Assembly: GCF_002864685.1 (NCBI RefSeq)
Contig: NZ_NMQZ01000005.1
Coordinates: 1-64,000 of the forward strand
Length of the DNA stretch: 64,000 nucleotides
From: Alloalcanivorax mobilis
GTDB taxonomy: Bacteria; Pseudomonadota; Gammaproteobacteria; Pseudomonadales; Alcanivoracaceae
Reading direction: 5' to 3'
Under the pieces are notes generated by a model. It saw only the letters and a program-made list of their open reading frames with translations. It was not told where the DNA came from and searched no databases. Below, piece by piece: positions 26,202 through 34,299 of the stretch; the first letter of the stretch is position 1; every line of letters starts with the position of its first letter. The translations under genes were made by a program, and so were the position numbers.

Positions 26202-27188
26202 ATGTTGCAGGATCGTTTTGGACGCACGATTGACTACGTACGGCTGTCGGTGACCGACCGCTGTGATTTTCGCTGTGTCTATTGCATGGCCGAAGAGATG
26301 ACCTTCGTGCCCCGCGCCAGGGTGTTGAGCCTGGAGGAGCTGGCGCGGCTGGGTCGCGTTCTGGTGTCCCAGGGGGTGCGTCGGATCCGCCTCACCGGCG
26401 GCGAGCCGCTGGTGCGCAAGAATCTGCTTTGGCTGGCGCAACAGCTGGGTGGTTTGCCGGGCCTGGATGAGCTCACCCTGACCACCAATGGCGCGCGCCT
26501 GGCCGACCAGGCCGGGGCGCTGCGCGCGGCCGGCGTGCGCCGCGTCAATATCAGCCTGGACTCACTGGATGCGGAGCGCTTCCGGGCGCTCACCCGGACC
26601 GGCCGGCTCAGCGACGTGCTGACCGGCATCGACGCGGCGTGCCAGGCCGGGTTCGAGCGTATTCGCCTGAACAGCGTGATTCTGCGGGGCCGCAACGACG
26701 ACGAAGTCGCTGACCTCACCGCCTTCGCCCTGGAGCGCGGCCTGGACATCGCCTTTATCGAGGAAATGCCCCTCGGCGAGATCGGCGAGCACAGCCGCGC
26801 GGACGCCTTTGTTTCGTCCGTGGAGCTGCGCGAGCGGCTGGCCGGGCGCTACTCGCTGGTGCCGCTGGCGGCGGAAACCGCCGGGCCGTCACGTTACTGG
26901 CGGGCGAGCGGCTATCCGGCCAGCCGCATCGGCTTTATTTCTCCGCACTCACACAACTTCTGCCACCTGTGCAACCGGGTGCGGGTGACCGCCGAGGGCC
27001 GCCTGCTGTTGTGTCTGGGCCAGGAGCACAGTGTTGATTTGCGGGCGGTGATGCGCGCGCACCCGGAGCATGACGCTCCCCTGATCGCGGCGTTGCATCA
27101 GGGCATGGAGATCAAGCCCGAGCGCCACCACTTCGACCTGGCGGACGGCGAGCAGGTGGTGCGCTTCATGAACATGACCGGCGGTTGA
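26202..27188 (+). CDS. moaA: GTP 3',8-cyclase (molybdenum cofactor biosynthesis protein A)
   Basis: A 328-residue radical SAM enzyme, the first step of molybdopterin synthesis. The N-terminal cluster is C21-x3-C25-x2-C28, followed by the TGGEPL motif (65-70). The C-terminal GTP-binding cluster is Cys254, Cys257 and Cys271. The conserved C-terminal Gly-Gly tail (MTGG) is intact. ATG at 26202 has no strong ribosome-binding site. No other moa genes are adjacent. Confidence 0.95.
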   Translation: MLQDRFGRTIDYVRLSVTDRCDFRCVYCMAEEMTFVPRARVLSLEELARLGRVLVSQGVRRIRLTGGEPLVRKNLLWLAQQLGGLPGLDELTLTTNGARLADQAGALRAAGVRRVNISLDSLDAERFRALTRTGRLSDVLTGIDAACQAGFERIRLNSVILRGRNDDEVADLTAFALERGLDIAFIEEMPLGEIGEHSRADAFVSSVELRERLAGRYSLVPLAAETAGPSRYWRASGYPASRIGFISPHSHNFCHLCNRVRVTAEGRLLLCLGQEHSVDLRAVMRAHPEHDAPLIAALHQGMEIKPERHHFDLADGEQVVRFMNMTGG

Positions 27189-27290
27189 CCCTGCCCGCGC
27201 AAGGGGCACGCCAGGTCTGTTAATATTTGAGACCAAATTCCACGTGGCAGCGCCCGCCGAGTGCGGCATCATGTGCCCGGATTCCGATAC

Positions 27291-27318
27291 AGCCGATAGC
27301 CGATAGCCAATAGTCGAC
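27291..27318. repeat. Heptameric tandem array (AGCCGAT type)
   Basis: Four 7-bp units (AGCCGAT, AGCCGAT, AGCCAAT, AGTCGAC) in the moaA-can gap, ending exactly where the AAGGGAG ribosome-binding site of can begins. No inverted arm is visible. It must lie in the can leader or promoter. Confidence 0.75.
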
Positions 27319-27331
27319 AAGGGAGTGCCCA

Positions 27332-27970
27332 GTGAAAACCCTTCCCGAACTCTTTGACAACAACGAAGAGTGGCGCCACCGCATTGAACGCGAACACCCG
27401 GGTTTCTTCGAGAAACTGGTGGGTCAGCAGCAACCGAAATTATTGTGGATTGGCTGCGCCGATTCACGGGTGCCGGCCAACGAGATCGTCGGGCTGATGC
27501 CGGGCGAGTTGTTCGTGCACCGCAATGTGGCCAATCTGGTCAATCACACCGACCTCAACCTGCTGTCGGTGCTCCAGTTCGGCGTCGATGTGCTGCAGGT
27601 GGAGCACATCATGGTGGTCGGCCACTACGGTTGCGGCGGTGTGCGCGCCGCCATGGAAGATGAGCCCCATGGCCTGATCGACAATTGGCTGCGCCAGGTG
27701 CGCGAGCTGTATCTGCGCAACCGGAAATCGCTGGGCGAACTGCCCGACGAACAGGCGCGCGTGGACCGCATGTGCGAACTGAACGTGGAGCGCCAACTGG
27801 TCAACGTGGCCAACACCACCATCGTCCAGGAAGCCTGGCGGCGCGGCCAGAAGCTGAACGTGCACGGCTGGATTTATTCGATCGCCGACGGTCACCTCAG
27901 TGACCTGAAGCTGGGCGTGCAGAGCAATCAGGAACTGCGTCAGCTGGAAGCGGACAGTTACAGCGTTTAA
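27332..27970 (+). CDS. can: Beta-class carbonic anhydrase
   Basis: A 212-residue beta-carbonic anhydrase interconverting carbon dioxide and bicarbonate. The zinc ligands Cys42, Asp44 (CADSR, with Arg46 as its partner), His98 and Cys101 (VVGHYGCGG) are at the same residue numbers as in E. coli Can. The start is GTG at 27332 with AAGGGAG 7 bases upstream. Heptamer arrays of two types flank it. Convergent with copB. Confidence 0.95.
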   Translation: MKTLPELFDNNEEWRHRIEREHPGFFEKLVGQQQPKLLWIGCADSRVPANEIVGLMPGELFVHRNVANLVNHTDLNLLSVLQFGVDVLQVEHIMVVGHYGCGGVRAAMEDEPHGLIDNWLRQVRELYLRNRKSLGELPDEQARVDRMCELNVERQLVNVANTTIVQEAWRRGQKLNVHGWIYSIADGHLSDLKLGVQSNQELRQLEADSYSV

Positions 27971-27977
27971 AAAGACG

Positions 27978-28073
27978 GTTTTCAGTGTTCAGTTTTCAGT
28001 TTTCAGGGAAAAGCCAGAATTTACTGAACACTGAACACTGAACACTGAACACTGAACACTGAACACTGAACAC
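27978..28073. repeat. Inverted heptameric element (TGAACAC type), copy 1
   Basis: Left arm 27978-28005 (GTTTTCA, GTGTTCA, GTTTTCA, GTTTTCA), spacer with GGGAAAAGC, right arm 28025-28073 of seven perfect TGAACAC units, followed by TTTT. It fills the gap between convergent can and copB and may terminate both. A second copy with the same spacer start is at 31109-31183, on the other side of the copper genes. Confidence 0.9.
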
Positions 28074-28078
28074 TTTTA

Positions 28079-28795
28079 TTAGAACCAGATCCTGAACCCG
28101 GCCACCAGCGTGGTCTGTTCCACTTCGCCGCCGCGTTCGCGGGTGAAGCCGGCGGTGTCACCGAATTGCCGTTGCCAGTGCAGGCCGATGTAGGGGGCGA
28201 ATTCGCGCCGTATTTCATAGCGCAGCCGCAGGCCCAGCTCGATGTCCGTCAGGCCGGCACCGACGCCCAGGTCGGTGTCCTCCTTACCGTAGAGATTGGT
28301 CTCTATTTCCGGGGCCAGGATCAGCCGTTGGGTCAGCAGCAGATCGTACTCCGCTTCCAGGCGCAGATTGCTGAGCCCCCGTTCCCCGATAAAAAGATCA
28401 AGGCTGGTTTCGAACCAATAGGGCGCCAGGCCCTGCAGGCCGACGCTGGCCCAATCCCGGTTGGGATGGTCCGGCTGCCAGTCGCGGCGGGCACCGAGCT
28501 TCCAGTCCCAGAAAGGCGAGAAGGCGTGGCTCCAGGCGGCGCGGGTCTCGAAACTTTCGGTTTCCCCTCCGTGCTCCATCAGGCGCTCGCCTTCACTGGC
28601 CAGATACAGTTTGTTGATGTCGCCGCCGTACCAGGCGCTGGCGTCCCAGGCGCCGACCATGCCCTGATCCGCGTCACGAACCTCAAGCTGATCAATCAGC
28701 ACGCGGGTGAACCGGGGTTCGGTTTTGTCCATGGCATGAACGGGTAGGGCGATTAGCGTGGTGACCGCGGTGGCAAGCATGAGTCCGATTTTCAT
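28079..28795 (-). CDS. copB: Copper resistance outer-membrane protein B
   Basis: A 238-residue CopB-type outer-membrane protein. It has a signal peptide (about 1-20, PVHA), a beta-barrel of alternating residues and a C-terminal phenylalanine (FRIWF), a normal barrel end. Unlike many CopB proteins it lacks an N-terminal Met/His-rich extension. I chose the ATG at 28795: GGGAGG precedes it and it overlaps the copA stop as ATGA. It acts with CopA in periplasmic copper sequestration or export. Confidence 0.9.
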   Translation of the reverse strand: MKIGLMLATAVTTLIALPVHAMDKTEPRFTRVLIDQLEVRDADQGMVGAWDASAWYGGDINKLYLASEGERLMEHGGETESFETRAAWSHAFSPFWDWKLGARRDWQPDHPNRDWASVGLQGLAPYWFETSLDLFIGERGLSNLRLEAEYDLLLTQRLILAPEIETNLYGKEDTDLGVGAGLTDIELGLRLRYEIRREFAPYIGLHWQRQFGDTAGFTRERGGEVEQTTLVAGFRIWF

Positions 28796-30645
28796 CCGTT
28801 TGCCTCCCCGTGCGTGGCCGCTTTGACTACCCGCACTTCGCGGAACATGCCGGCCTCCATGTGATACAGCAAATGGCAGTGGTAAGCCCAGCCGCCCTCG
28901 GCGTCGGCGCGTACCAGATAGCTGAGTTTCTCGCCGGGTTTGACGGTGATGGTGTGCTTGCGCAACAGCTTGCCATGGCCGACCTCCAGGTCGCTCCACA
29001 TGCCGTGCAAGTGGATCGGGTGGGTCATCATGGTGTCGTTGACCAGGGTGATTCTGACGCGCTCGCCGAGATACAGCTCAAGCGGCACCGAATCAGCGAA
29101 CTTGATGCCGTTAAAGCTCCACATGTAGCGCTCCATGTTGCCGGTCAGGTGCAAGACGATTTCGCGATCGGCGGTGAGGCTGTCCGGCGCGCCGCCGGCG
29201 GTTTCCAGGTCGGCGTAGGTGAGCACTTTCCAATCCCGCTCGCGTAAGCCGAAGCCGGGGTCATCAAGCATCGCCTGGGGCTGGTGGGCGCGCATGTCCA
29301 CCCCGGGGCCATGCTCGGACCGCGCGTGTTGATCGACGCTGCTCCGTGGTGGCAGGTCCGGGTTGTGCGCGTCGGTGGCGAACGGCACCGAGCGTGGCGC
29401 CTGGCCAGAATGCATTTCGTGCATGCCGTTGTGATCCATGCTGGCCATGGCGTGATGGTCGCTTTCCATCGTCGTCATCTGGCCGTGGTCCATACCGTCC
29501 ATACCGTCCATACCGTCCATACCGGCCATGCCCATGTCCCGGGGCGTCAACGGTGTGGGGGCGTCCATGGCGGGCACGGCGGCGCTCAACGCCGGGTTTG
29601 GCGTTAACGTGCCGCGCGCAAAACCGGAGCGGTCGATGCTTTGCGCGAACAGGGTGTAGGCCCGGTTTTCGGTGGGCGTGACGATCACATCCAGGGTCTC
29701 CGCCACGCCCAGGCGACACTCGTGGAAGCGCACCGGCGCCACCGGCTGGCCGTCCATCGCCACCACGGTCATGTCCAGGCCGGGAATGCGGATGTCGAAG
29801 AACGTCATGGCGCTGCTGTTGATAAACCGCAGCTTGATCCGCTCACCGGGCTGGAACAGGGCGGTCCAGTTGCCATTGGGGGTATGGCCGTTGGTCAGGT
29901 AGGTGTAGGTGTAGCCGGTGACGTCCGCCAGATCGCGGCTGCTCATGCGCATGCGGTTCCACATGCGCCGGTCCTGCAGGGTTTGCGCTACGCCCTTTTC
30001 GCGGAAGTCGCGCAATGTGTCGAACACGGTGCGCTCATTGAAGTTGTAATAATCGCTGAGTTTTTTCAGCGTGGCGTAAAGGTGGTCCGGGTCTTCATCG
30101 GTCCAGTCGGACAGCACCACCACATAGTCCCGGTCCACCGGGTCGGGCTGCTCGGGGTCAATCACCAGGGCCCCATAGAGGCCGCGTTGCTCCTGGAAGC
30201 CGGAGTGGCTGTGGTACCAGTAGGTGCCGCTTTGCACCACCGGGAACCGGTAGGTGAAGGTTTCACCGGGGGCGATGCCGGCGAAGGAAATGCCGGGCAC
30301 GCCGTCCATCTGGAACGGCAACAGAATGCCGTGCCAATGGATCGATGTGGTGTGGGCCAGGTGGTTGGTGACCGCCAGGGTAACGGTGTCGCCCTGGCGC
30401 CAGCGCAGAGTCGGAGCGGGCAGGGTGCCGTTGACGGTAACGGCGTTGGCGCGCCGGCCGGTGAGGTTCACTCCGGTATTGCCAATCGTGAGGGCGAAAT
30501 GGCGGCCGCTGAGTTCGGGGGCACCGGTCTGGCTCTGAGTGGCCAGCAGTTGCCGGGGCGAGAGGCCCAGGCCGAGCGCGGCGCCGCCCAGGGCGATGCC
30601 CTGCACGAAACGCCGCCGCGCCGTGGAAATCGGAAACGAGTCCAT
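28792..30645 (-). CDS. copA: Copper resistance multicopper oxidase
   Basis: A 617-residue periplasmic multicopper oxidase of the CopA/PcoA type, which oxidises Cu(I) and binds copper. A Tat signal (ARRRFVQG, 9-16) is followed by copper-site motifs HWHG (103-106) and HSH (145-147), then HPIHLHGMWSDL and HCHLLYHMEAGM near the C-terminus. A Met/His-rich insert (371-412, MDGM repeats) adds copper-binding capacity. I start at ATG 30645, 7 bases after AGGAG, not the in-frame TTG two codons earlier. It is coupled to copB and lies downstream of a small His/Cys-rich gene. Confidence 0.95.
   Translation of the reverse strand: MDSFPISTARRRFVQGIALGGAALGLGLSPRQLLATQSQTGAPELSGRHFALTIGNTGVNLTGRRANAVTVNGTLPAPTLRWRQGDTVTLAVTNHLAHTTSIHWHGILLPFQMDGVPGISFAGIAPGETFTYRFPVVQSGTYWYHSHSGFQEQRGLYGALVIDPEQPDPVDRDYVVVLSDWTDEDPDHLYATLKKLSDYYNFNERTVFDTLRDFREKGVAQTLQDRRMWNRMRMSSRDLADVTGYTYTYLTNGHTPNGNWTALFQPGERIKLRFINSSAMTFFDIRIPGLDMTVVAMDGQPVAPVRFHECRLGVAETLDVIVTPTENRAYTLFAQSIDRSGFARGTLTPNPALSAAVPAMDAPTPLTPRDMGMAGMDGMDGMDGMDHGQMTTMESDHHAMASMDHNGMHEMHSGQAPRSVPFATDAHNPDLPPRSSVDQHARSEHGPGVDMRAHQPQAMLDDPGFGLRERDWKVLTYADLETAGGAPDSLTADREIVLHLTGNMERYMWSFNGIKFADSVPLELYLGERVRITLVNDTMMTHPIHLHGMWSDLEVGHGKLLRKHTITVKPGEKLSYLVRADAEGGWAYHCHLLYHMEAGMFREVRVVKAATHGEANG
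29491..29526. repeat. 9-bp coding tandem repeat in copA
   Basis: CATACCGTC occurs three times in a row, followed by CATACCGGC. On the minus strand this codes repeating Met-Asp-Gly in the copper-binding insert of CopA. Because the unit is 9 bp, gain or loss of units would keep the frame. Confidence 0.85.
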
Positions 30646-30711
30646 GATCAAACTCCTGATCGGATATCGATGTGCGTCAGTGGATTAGGTCTGTAAAGAA
30701 ACGCGCGAACG

Positions 30712-31056
30712 TCAGGAGGTGGGAGGGCGCCAGGGGCTGGTGGAGAAACCGGTGAGAGGGAGACCGGGAAGGCTTATGACCGGGGTGGCGGGTGGAGCCG
30801 GGGCGGTGGCCATGGCCGCGTCGCTGAGCAGGGCGCCGGCCTGGCACGCCTGCGGGCAATGGCAGGCGTTGGCGCTGGCATTGGCATGCTGACAAAGATC
30901 GACAGCGTGGGACCGGTGCCCGACATCCGCACCGTGGCAGGGCATGGCCGGCCCGCCAGAGTGCATCGCCCGCGCCGGGCCGGGCACCAACAGGCTCCAC
31001 GCCATGATCAGCACGGTAATGAAAAGAAAATGGCGATGACGCGGGGACGGGGCCAT
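30712..31056 (-). CDS. Small secreted His/Cys-rich protein of the copper operon
   Basis: A 114-residue protein with a hydrophobic N-terminus (about 9-29, FLFITVLIMAWSLLVPGPARA) that looks like a signal peptide. A stretch rich in His, Cys and Met follows (MPCHG, DLCQHAN, CHCPQACQ). The end is Pro-rich (SPWRPPTS). I know no firm family name, though small DUF2946-like proteins occur beside copA elsewhere. It ends 66 bases before copA on the same strand, so a periplasmic copper-binding role is likely. The start is uncertain because no ribosome-binding site precedes the ATG at 31056. Confidence 0.65.
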   Translation of the reverse strand: MAPSPRHRHFLFITVLIMAWSLLVPGPARAMHSGGPAMPCHGADVGHRSHAVDLCQHANASANACHCPQACQAGALLSDAAMATAPAPPATPVISLPGLPLTGFSTSPWRPPTS

Positions 31057-31062
31057 AGGGTA

Positions 31063-31094
31063 AGCATGGAACCCTGGGGTAGCCCGGGGGTCAA
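31063..31094 (-). promoter_or_regulatory. Possible MerR-family (CueR-like) copper promoter
   Basis: Read on the minus strand, TTGACC (31094-31089) overlaps a 21-bp dyad ACCC...GGGT (31071-31091). A weak CATGCT -10 candidate follows after a long 20-base spacer. This layout matches MerR-family metal promoters, where the regulator corrects the over-long spacer. The -10 is poor, and the predicted start would leave almost no leader before the ATG at 31056. Confidence 0.35.
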
Positions 31095-31108
31095 GGGGGG
31101 CGTAGGGA

Positions 31109-31183
31109 GTTTTCAGTGTTCAGTGTTCAGTTTTCAGGGAAAAGCGGAACCTTACTGAACACTGAACACTGAACACTGAACAC
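31109..31183. repeat. Inverted heptameric element (TGAACAC type), copy 2
   Basis: Left arm 31109-31136 (GTTTTCA, GTGTTCA, GTGTTCA, GTTTTCA), spacer starting GGGAAAAGC, right arm 31156-31183 (four perfect TGAACAC). It is homologous to 27978-28073 in arms and spacer. It lies upstream of the copper operon and at the 3' end of the hydrolase gene. Confidence 0.9.
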
Positions 31184-31188
31184 TGCCC

Positions 31189-31737
31189 CTATCCCGCCAG
31201 TGCTTGGGGGGCGCTGCGTTGGGCCAGCAGCCAGCGCAGGTCGTCGAGCCCCTGGCGCCACTCGCCGACGCCGGCGGCGGTGTTGATGTGGCCCAGGTCG
31301 CCGCCGTTTCGGAACGCGGCGCCCCAGCGGCGCGCGAGAGCACGGGTTTCATCGATGTCCATCCACGGATCACTGGTGCTGGCGATGATCCGGGCCGGTA
31401 CCGGCAGCGGGTCTGGCCGGTCGCCGGGGCGAGTATCCGCGTCGGGCCAGGCCGGCGCCACCAGCAGCAGGCCGGCGACCCGATCCGGGTGGCGCCGCAC
31501 CCAGGCGGCGGCGGCGATGCAACCGAAGCTGTGGGCGATCAGCACGGCGGGTTCTTCCAGATCATGGTTGGCGTGTTCGATGGCGTCTTGCCAGGCGTCC
31601 AGGTCGGCGCACTCCCAGCTCTCCAGTTCAATGCGGCGCAGCCAGGGCATATGGGCTTGCCAGAGGCTCTGCCAGTGCCCTTCATCGCTGCCGTACAGGC
31701 CGGGAATCAGAATCCCTTCGAACGGAACGGGTGCCAT
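31189..31737 (-). CDS. RBBP9/YdeN family serine hydrolase
   Basis: A 182-residue alpha/beta hydrolase of the RBBP9/YdeN type. The oxyanion region is near IPGLYGSDEGHWQ (11-23). The nucleophile Ser70 is in the atypical elbow AHSFGC, and an Asp in ASTSDPWMD and His in GDLGHINTAAG complete the triad. I chose the ATG at 31737, with GGAGAG upstream, over an upstream in-frame start that runs through a 10-bp repeat. The natural substrate is unknown. Confidence 0.85.
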   Translation of the reverse strand: MAPVPFEGILIPGLYGSDEGHWQSLWQAHMPWLRRIELESWECADLDAWQDAIEHANHDLEEPAVLIAHSFGCIAAAAWVRRHPDRVAGLLLVAPAWPDADTRPGDRPDPLPVPARIIASTSDPWMDIDETRALARRWGAAFRNGGDLGHINTAAGVGEWRQGLDDLRWLLAQRSAPQALAG

Positions 31738-31749
31738 GGTGGTGCTCTC

Positions 31750-31781
31750 CTTTGCTGGCCTTTGCTGGCCTTTGCCGGCCT
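31750..31781. repeat. 10-bp tandem repeat upstream of the hydrolase
   Basis: Three units of CTTTGCTGGC (the last CTTTGCCGGC) lie 13 bases upstream of the hydrolase ATG. The rest of the gap to 31980 shows no gene. Confidence 0.8.
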
Positions 31782-31979
31782 TATTCAACGGCGGGTAGTC
31801 AGACGCTGGCGCACTTTACTCACTGGGGCGTGAGAATCGCGCGACAGCATAGCCGTGCATTGCACAGGCGCCGAGCTTACCCGCCGATCTTTATGGCTTT
31901 TTTACCAAGCCGGGTCGCGATGATGACAATTCACCCGGGCCCGTCATGCGCAGCCCGCCGATTTGGCCTGCCCCCGGGC

Positions 31980-32789
31980 TCAGGGGAACGCGCCGCGCCG
32001 CCAGGTGGGGCCGCTCAGGTTGGCGGTCGGCGGTGCCACCCGGTCCGCCTGCACATGGGTCAGCGCCAACGCCTGGGCGTCGTCACACGTCACCCCTATG
32101 AGCAAACGCTGTGCCACCTTTTGCCGTTGCGCCTGATCGAGCACCCGGTCGCGGTCGTCGGGGCGTTGGCCCAGGGCCGGTGCCAGCTTCACCATGTCCG
32201 GTTGGATGGCCCGCCAGATCGCCGGGCGCGCCGGCGCCGCCAGATGGTCCAGAGCGATGCGATAGCCATGCTGGCGGTAACTGGCCACCGCCCGGGCCAG
32301 GTCCGCCGGGTCCAGGCTGGCGTCGTGACGGATCTCCAGCATCACTTGCTCGGGCTGCAGGCCGCATTGGCGCAGGATGCGCTCGAACGCGAGGCCATGA
32401 TCCCCGCGCACGCTGGCCAGATGACGAGGGTGAATGTTGAGCCCGAGCAGGCCGCCGCTGTTGGGCTGCAGCAGGAAGTTCAGCGCGTGCACGGTGCGGC
32501 ACAGGCGATCCAGATAGACAAACTCTTCGCCGGTGGTGGGCAGCATAAAGGCGGCGGACGGGCTCAAGGCGCCGGCGCGCCCTTCGACGGTCAGCAAGGC
32601 TTCGTGGCCGTAGGGCTGATCCGGGTGCAACGGCAGCAGCGGCTGAAACCGGGTGCCCAGGCGTAGCCCGGCGTAGTCGGCACTGACCCGGCCCCGGTCC
32701 ATGCGCAGTGCCTGCTCGGGGGCGATGTGGGCGCCGTACTGGCGGCGCTGCTCCTGATTGAAGTAGTGCAACAGCTCGGTGAGCGGCAT
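31980..32789 (-). CDS. Degenerate EAL-domain protein
   Basis: A 269-residue single-domain EAL protein. Cyclic di-GMP phosphodiesterase motifs can be lined up but several are broken. HEALL keeps the EAL glutamate, LNIHPRHL keeps the Asn, and MLEIRHDASL keeps a Glu. However, the DDFG metal loop reads ALDHLAAP, and the late EGVE motif reads IGVTCDD. It is therefore probably a catalytically dead binding or interaction protein (inference). GGGAGG precedes the ATG. It is divergent from the sulfate porin operon; in Pseudomonas aeruginosa a GGDEF/EAL gene also adjoins the sbp-cysTWA cluster. Confidence 0.82.
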   Translation of the reverse strand: MPLTELLHYFNQEQRRQYGAHIAPEQALRMDRGRVSADYAGLRLGTRFQPLLPLHPDQPYGHEALLTVEGRAGALSPSAAFMLPTTGEEFVYLDRLCRTVHALNFLLQPNSGGLLGLNIHPRHLASVRGDHGLAFERILRQCGLQPEQVMLEIRHDASLDPADLARAVASYRQHGYRIALDHLAAPARPAIWRAIQPDMVKLAPALGQRPDDRDRVLDQAQRQKVAQRLLIGVTCDDAQALALTHVQADRVAPPTANLSGPTWRRGAFP

Positions 32790-32988
32790 GACGGCCTCCC
32801 GGAAAATGAATGCGGGAGGCAGAATAGCGCTGGCTTCATATACTTAAAAAGAATAATTCAATAGAAATATATTACTTTTGGGTCTTTTGGGATCCCTATT
32901 AGGATTTGTCATCGCCGGCGTTTTCGGCGGGCCCACCCGGCAGCGGGAGGCCGATCAATAATGCTTACCGCTGTCTGGAGAACAGGAA
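32790..32988. promoter_or_regulatory. AT-rich divergent promoter region of the sulfate operon
   Basis: The 199 bases between the EAL gene and the porin contain a strongly AT-rich core (32838-32881, including TTAAAAAGAATAATTCAATAG). Such tracts are usual for CysB-activated sulfur promoters. No exact CysB consensus can be defined from one sequence. A GGAGAACAGG site precedes the porin ATG. Confidence 0.5.
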
Positions 32989-34014
32989 ATGACGAATAGA
33001 AACGCGCTTGGCAAGGCGTTGATCTGGGGGCCGTCCCTGGCGTTGATCGGGGCCTGGCCTCTGACCGCCGCCGCGGTGCCAAGTGTCTACGGCAAGATTA
33101 ATGTGTCGCTGGAAAACATCGACTTCGAGGGGGCCAGCCTGGCCGGCCCGCGCACCGTGGACCAGTGGGAACTGAACTCGAACGCGTCGCGGTTGGGTGT
33201 GAAAGGGGACTTCGATCTGGAAGTCGGTGATTTGAAGGCGATTTACCTGCTGGAATACGGCATCGACGTGGACGGCGACGACGACGAAACCTTCACCAAA
33301 CGGAATCTCTACGCCGGCCTCGAGGGCGGCTTCGGCACCCTGATCGCCGGTAACATCGACAGCCCTCTGAAATCCGCCGAAGGCAAGGTGGATCAGTTCA
33401 ACGATCTGTACGCCGATATCGACAACTTTCTTGGCGGCCAGACCCGCAACAGCAACAGCGTGCAGTACATCAGCCCCAAGTGGTTCGGTGGCCTGACCGT
33501 GCACGGTGCCTTTTCGCCGGGCGAGCAGGACGACGTGGACGACGATGGCGAACCCGACGATGGCCTGGCGGACACCGTGTCCGCGGCGCTCACCTGGGAA
33601 CGGGACGGCCTATACGCGGCACTGGCCTACGAAAAGGATCAGGCGGCGCGTCGCTCGGTGGATGGCATTGTGCGCGCGGATCTGCTGCGCGCGGTGACCA
33701 GCTATCGGTGGGGTGCGCTGGAACTGGGCGCGCTCTACCAGCAGGCCAAGGACGCCGCGTCCGGCAGCGACCTGGAAGACCGGGGCTATCTGCTCAGCGC
33801 CGCCTGGCACCTGGATGAGCGCATCACCCTGAAAGTTCAGGGCGGAGAAAACCGCGGCGAAGAGAGCGACGAAACACTCTCGCTGTGGGCGCTGGGGGCG
33901 GACTACCGGCTGGCCAGGAACGCCACCGCGTTCGTTTATCTTTCCCAGCTCGAACGGGATCAGGCCGGCAGCGAGGACCATGCCGCCGGCACCGGTCTGA
34001 TCTATAAATTCTAG
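32989..34014 (+). CDS. Outer-membrane porin of the sulfate-uptake operon
   Basis: A 341-residue general porin (Gram-negative porin, OmpC-like superfamily). It has a signal peptide of about 29 residues, an SVYGKINVSLENID first strand, an acidic loop (EQDDVDDDGEPDDG) and a C-terminal phenylalanine (LIYKF). It is followed by oscA, sbp and cysTWA on the same strand, so it probably supplies sulfate or other sulfur anions to the periplasm under sulfur starvation. The anion role comes from context only. Confidence 0.88.
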   Translation: MTNRNALGKALIWGPSLALIGAWPLTAAAVPSVYGKINVSLENIDFEGASLAGPRTVDQWELNSNASRLGVKGDFDLEVGDLKAIYLLEYGIDVDGDDDETFTKRNLYAGLEGGFGTLIAGNIDSPLKSAEGKVDQFNDLYADIDNFLGGQTRNSNSVQYISPKWFGGLTVHGAFSPGEQDDVDDDGEPDDGLADTVSAALTWERDGLYAALAYEKDQAARRSVDGIVRADLLRAVTSYRWGALELGALYQQAKDAASGSDLEDRGYLLSAAWHLDERITLKVQGGENRGEESDETLSLWALGADYRLARNATAFVYLSQLERDQAGSEDHAAGTGLIYKF

Positions 34015-34040
34015 GGACAACGTTAAGGAGTGACACGACC

Positions 34041-34214
34041 ATGAGCCAACCCTCTTCTCACCGCCCATCGGCGCCGGAAGAACTTGATCTGGCCGGGCTG
34101 GTGACGTCACTGGTGAAGGACCTGCGCTTTGGCGCCGTGGAGATCATCGTCCACGAAGGCCGCGTGGTGCAGGTGGAACGCAAGGAAAAATACCGCTTCG
34201 ACAAGCAGCGCTAA
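34041..34214 (+). CDS. oscA: OscA / YezD-like small protein (DUF2292)
   Basis: A 57-residue protein, easy to miss because of its size. ATG at 34041 follows AAGGAG. The core LRFGAVEIIVHEGRVVQVERKEK is the DUF2292 (YezD) signature. Its position between the sulfate porin and sbp matches oscA upstream of sbp in Pseudomonas, where oscA is linked to organosulfur use and chromate resistance. The molecular function is unknown. It is highly charged and lacks a signal or membrane segment, so it is cytoplasmic. Confidence 0.9.
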   Translation: MSQPSSHRPSAPEELDLAGLVTSLVKDLRFGAVEIIVHEGRVVQVERKEKYRFDKQR

Positions 34215-34299
34215 GCGCTGCTGTTGAGCGTCGCGAAAAAAGGCTGACCGGACCGCCGGAGGTCTCCGAATCATTGGTAACACGATTGGAGGCTATGCC

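Noticed and set aside
27978-28073. Iterons of a replication origin
   Set aside because: Seven identical heptamers look iteron-like, but there is no rep gene or AT-rich unwinding region, and similar arrays with other words lie at many gene ends.
31980-32789. Active c-di-GMP phosphodiesterase
   Set aside because: Metal-binding and catalytic loops are replaced, so I only call it a degenerate EAL protein.
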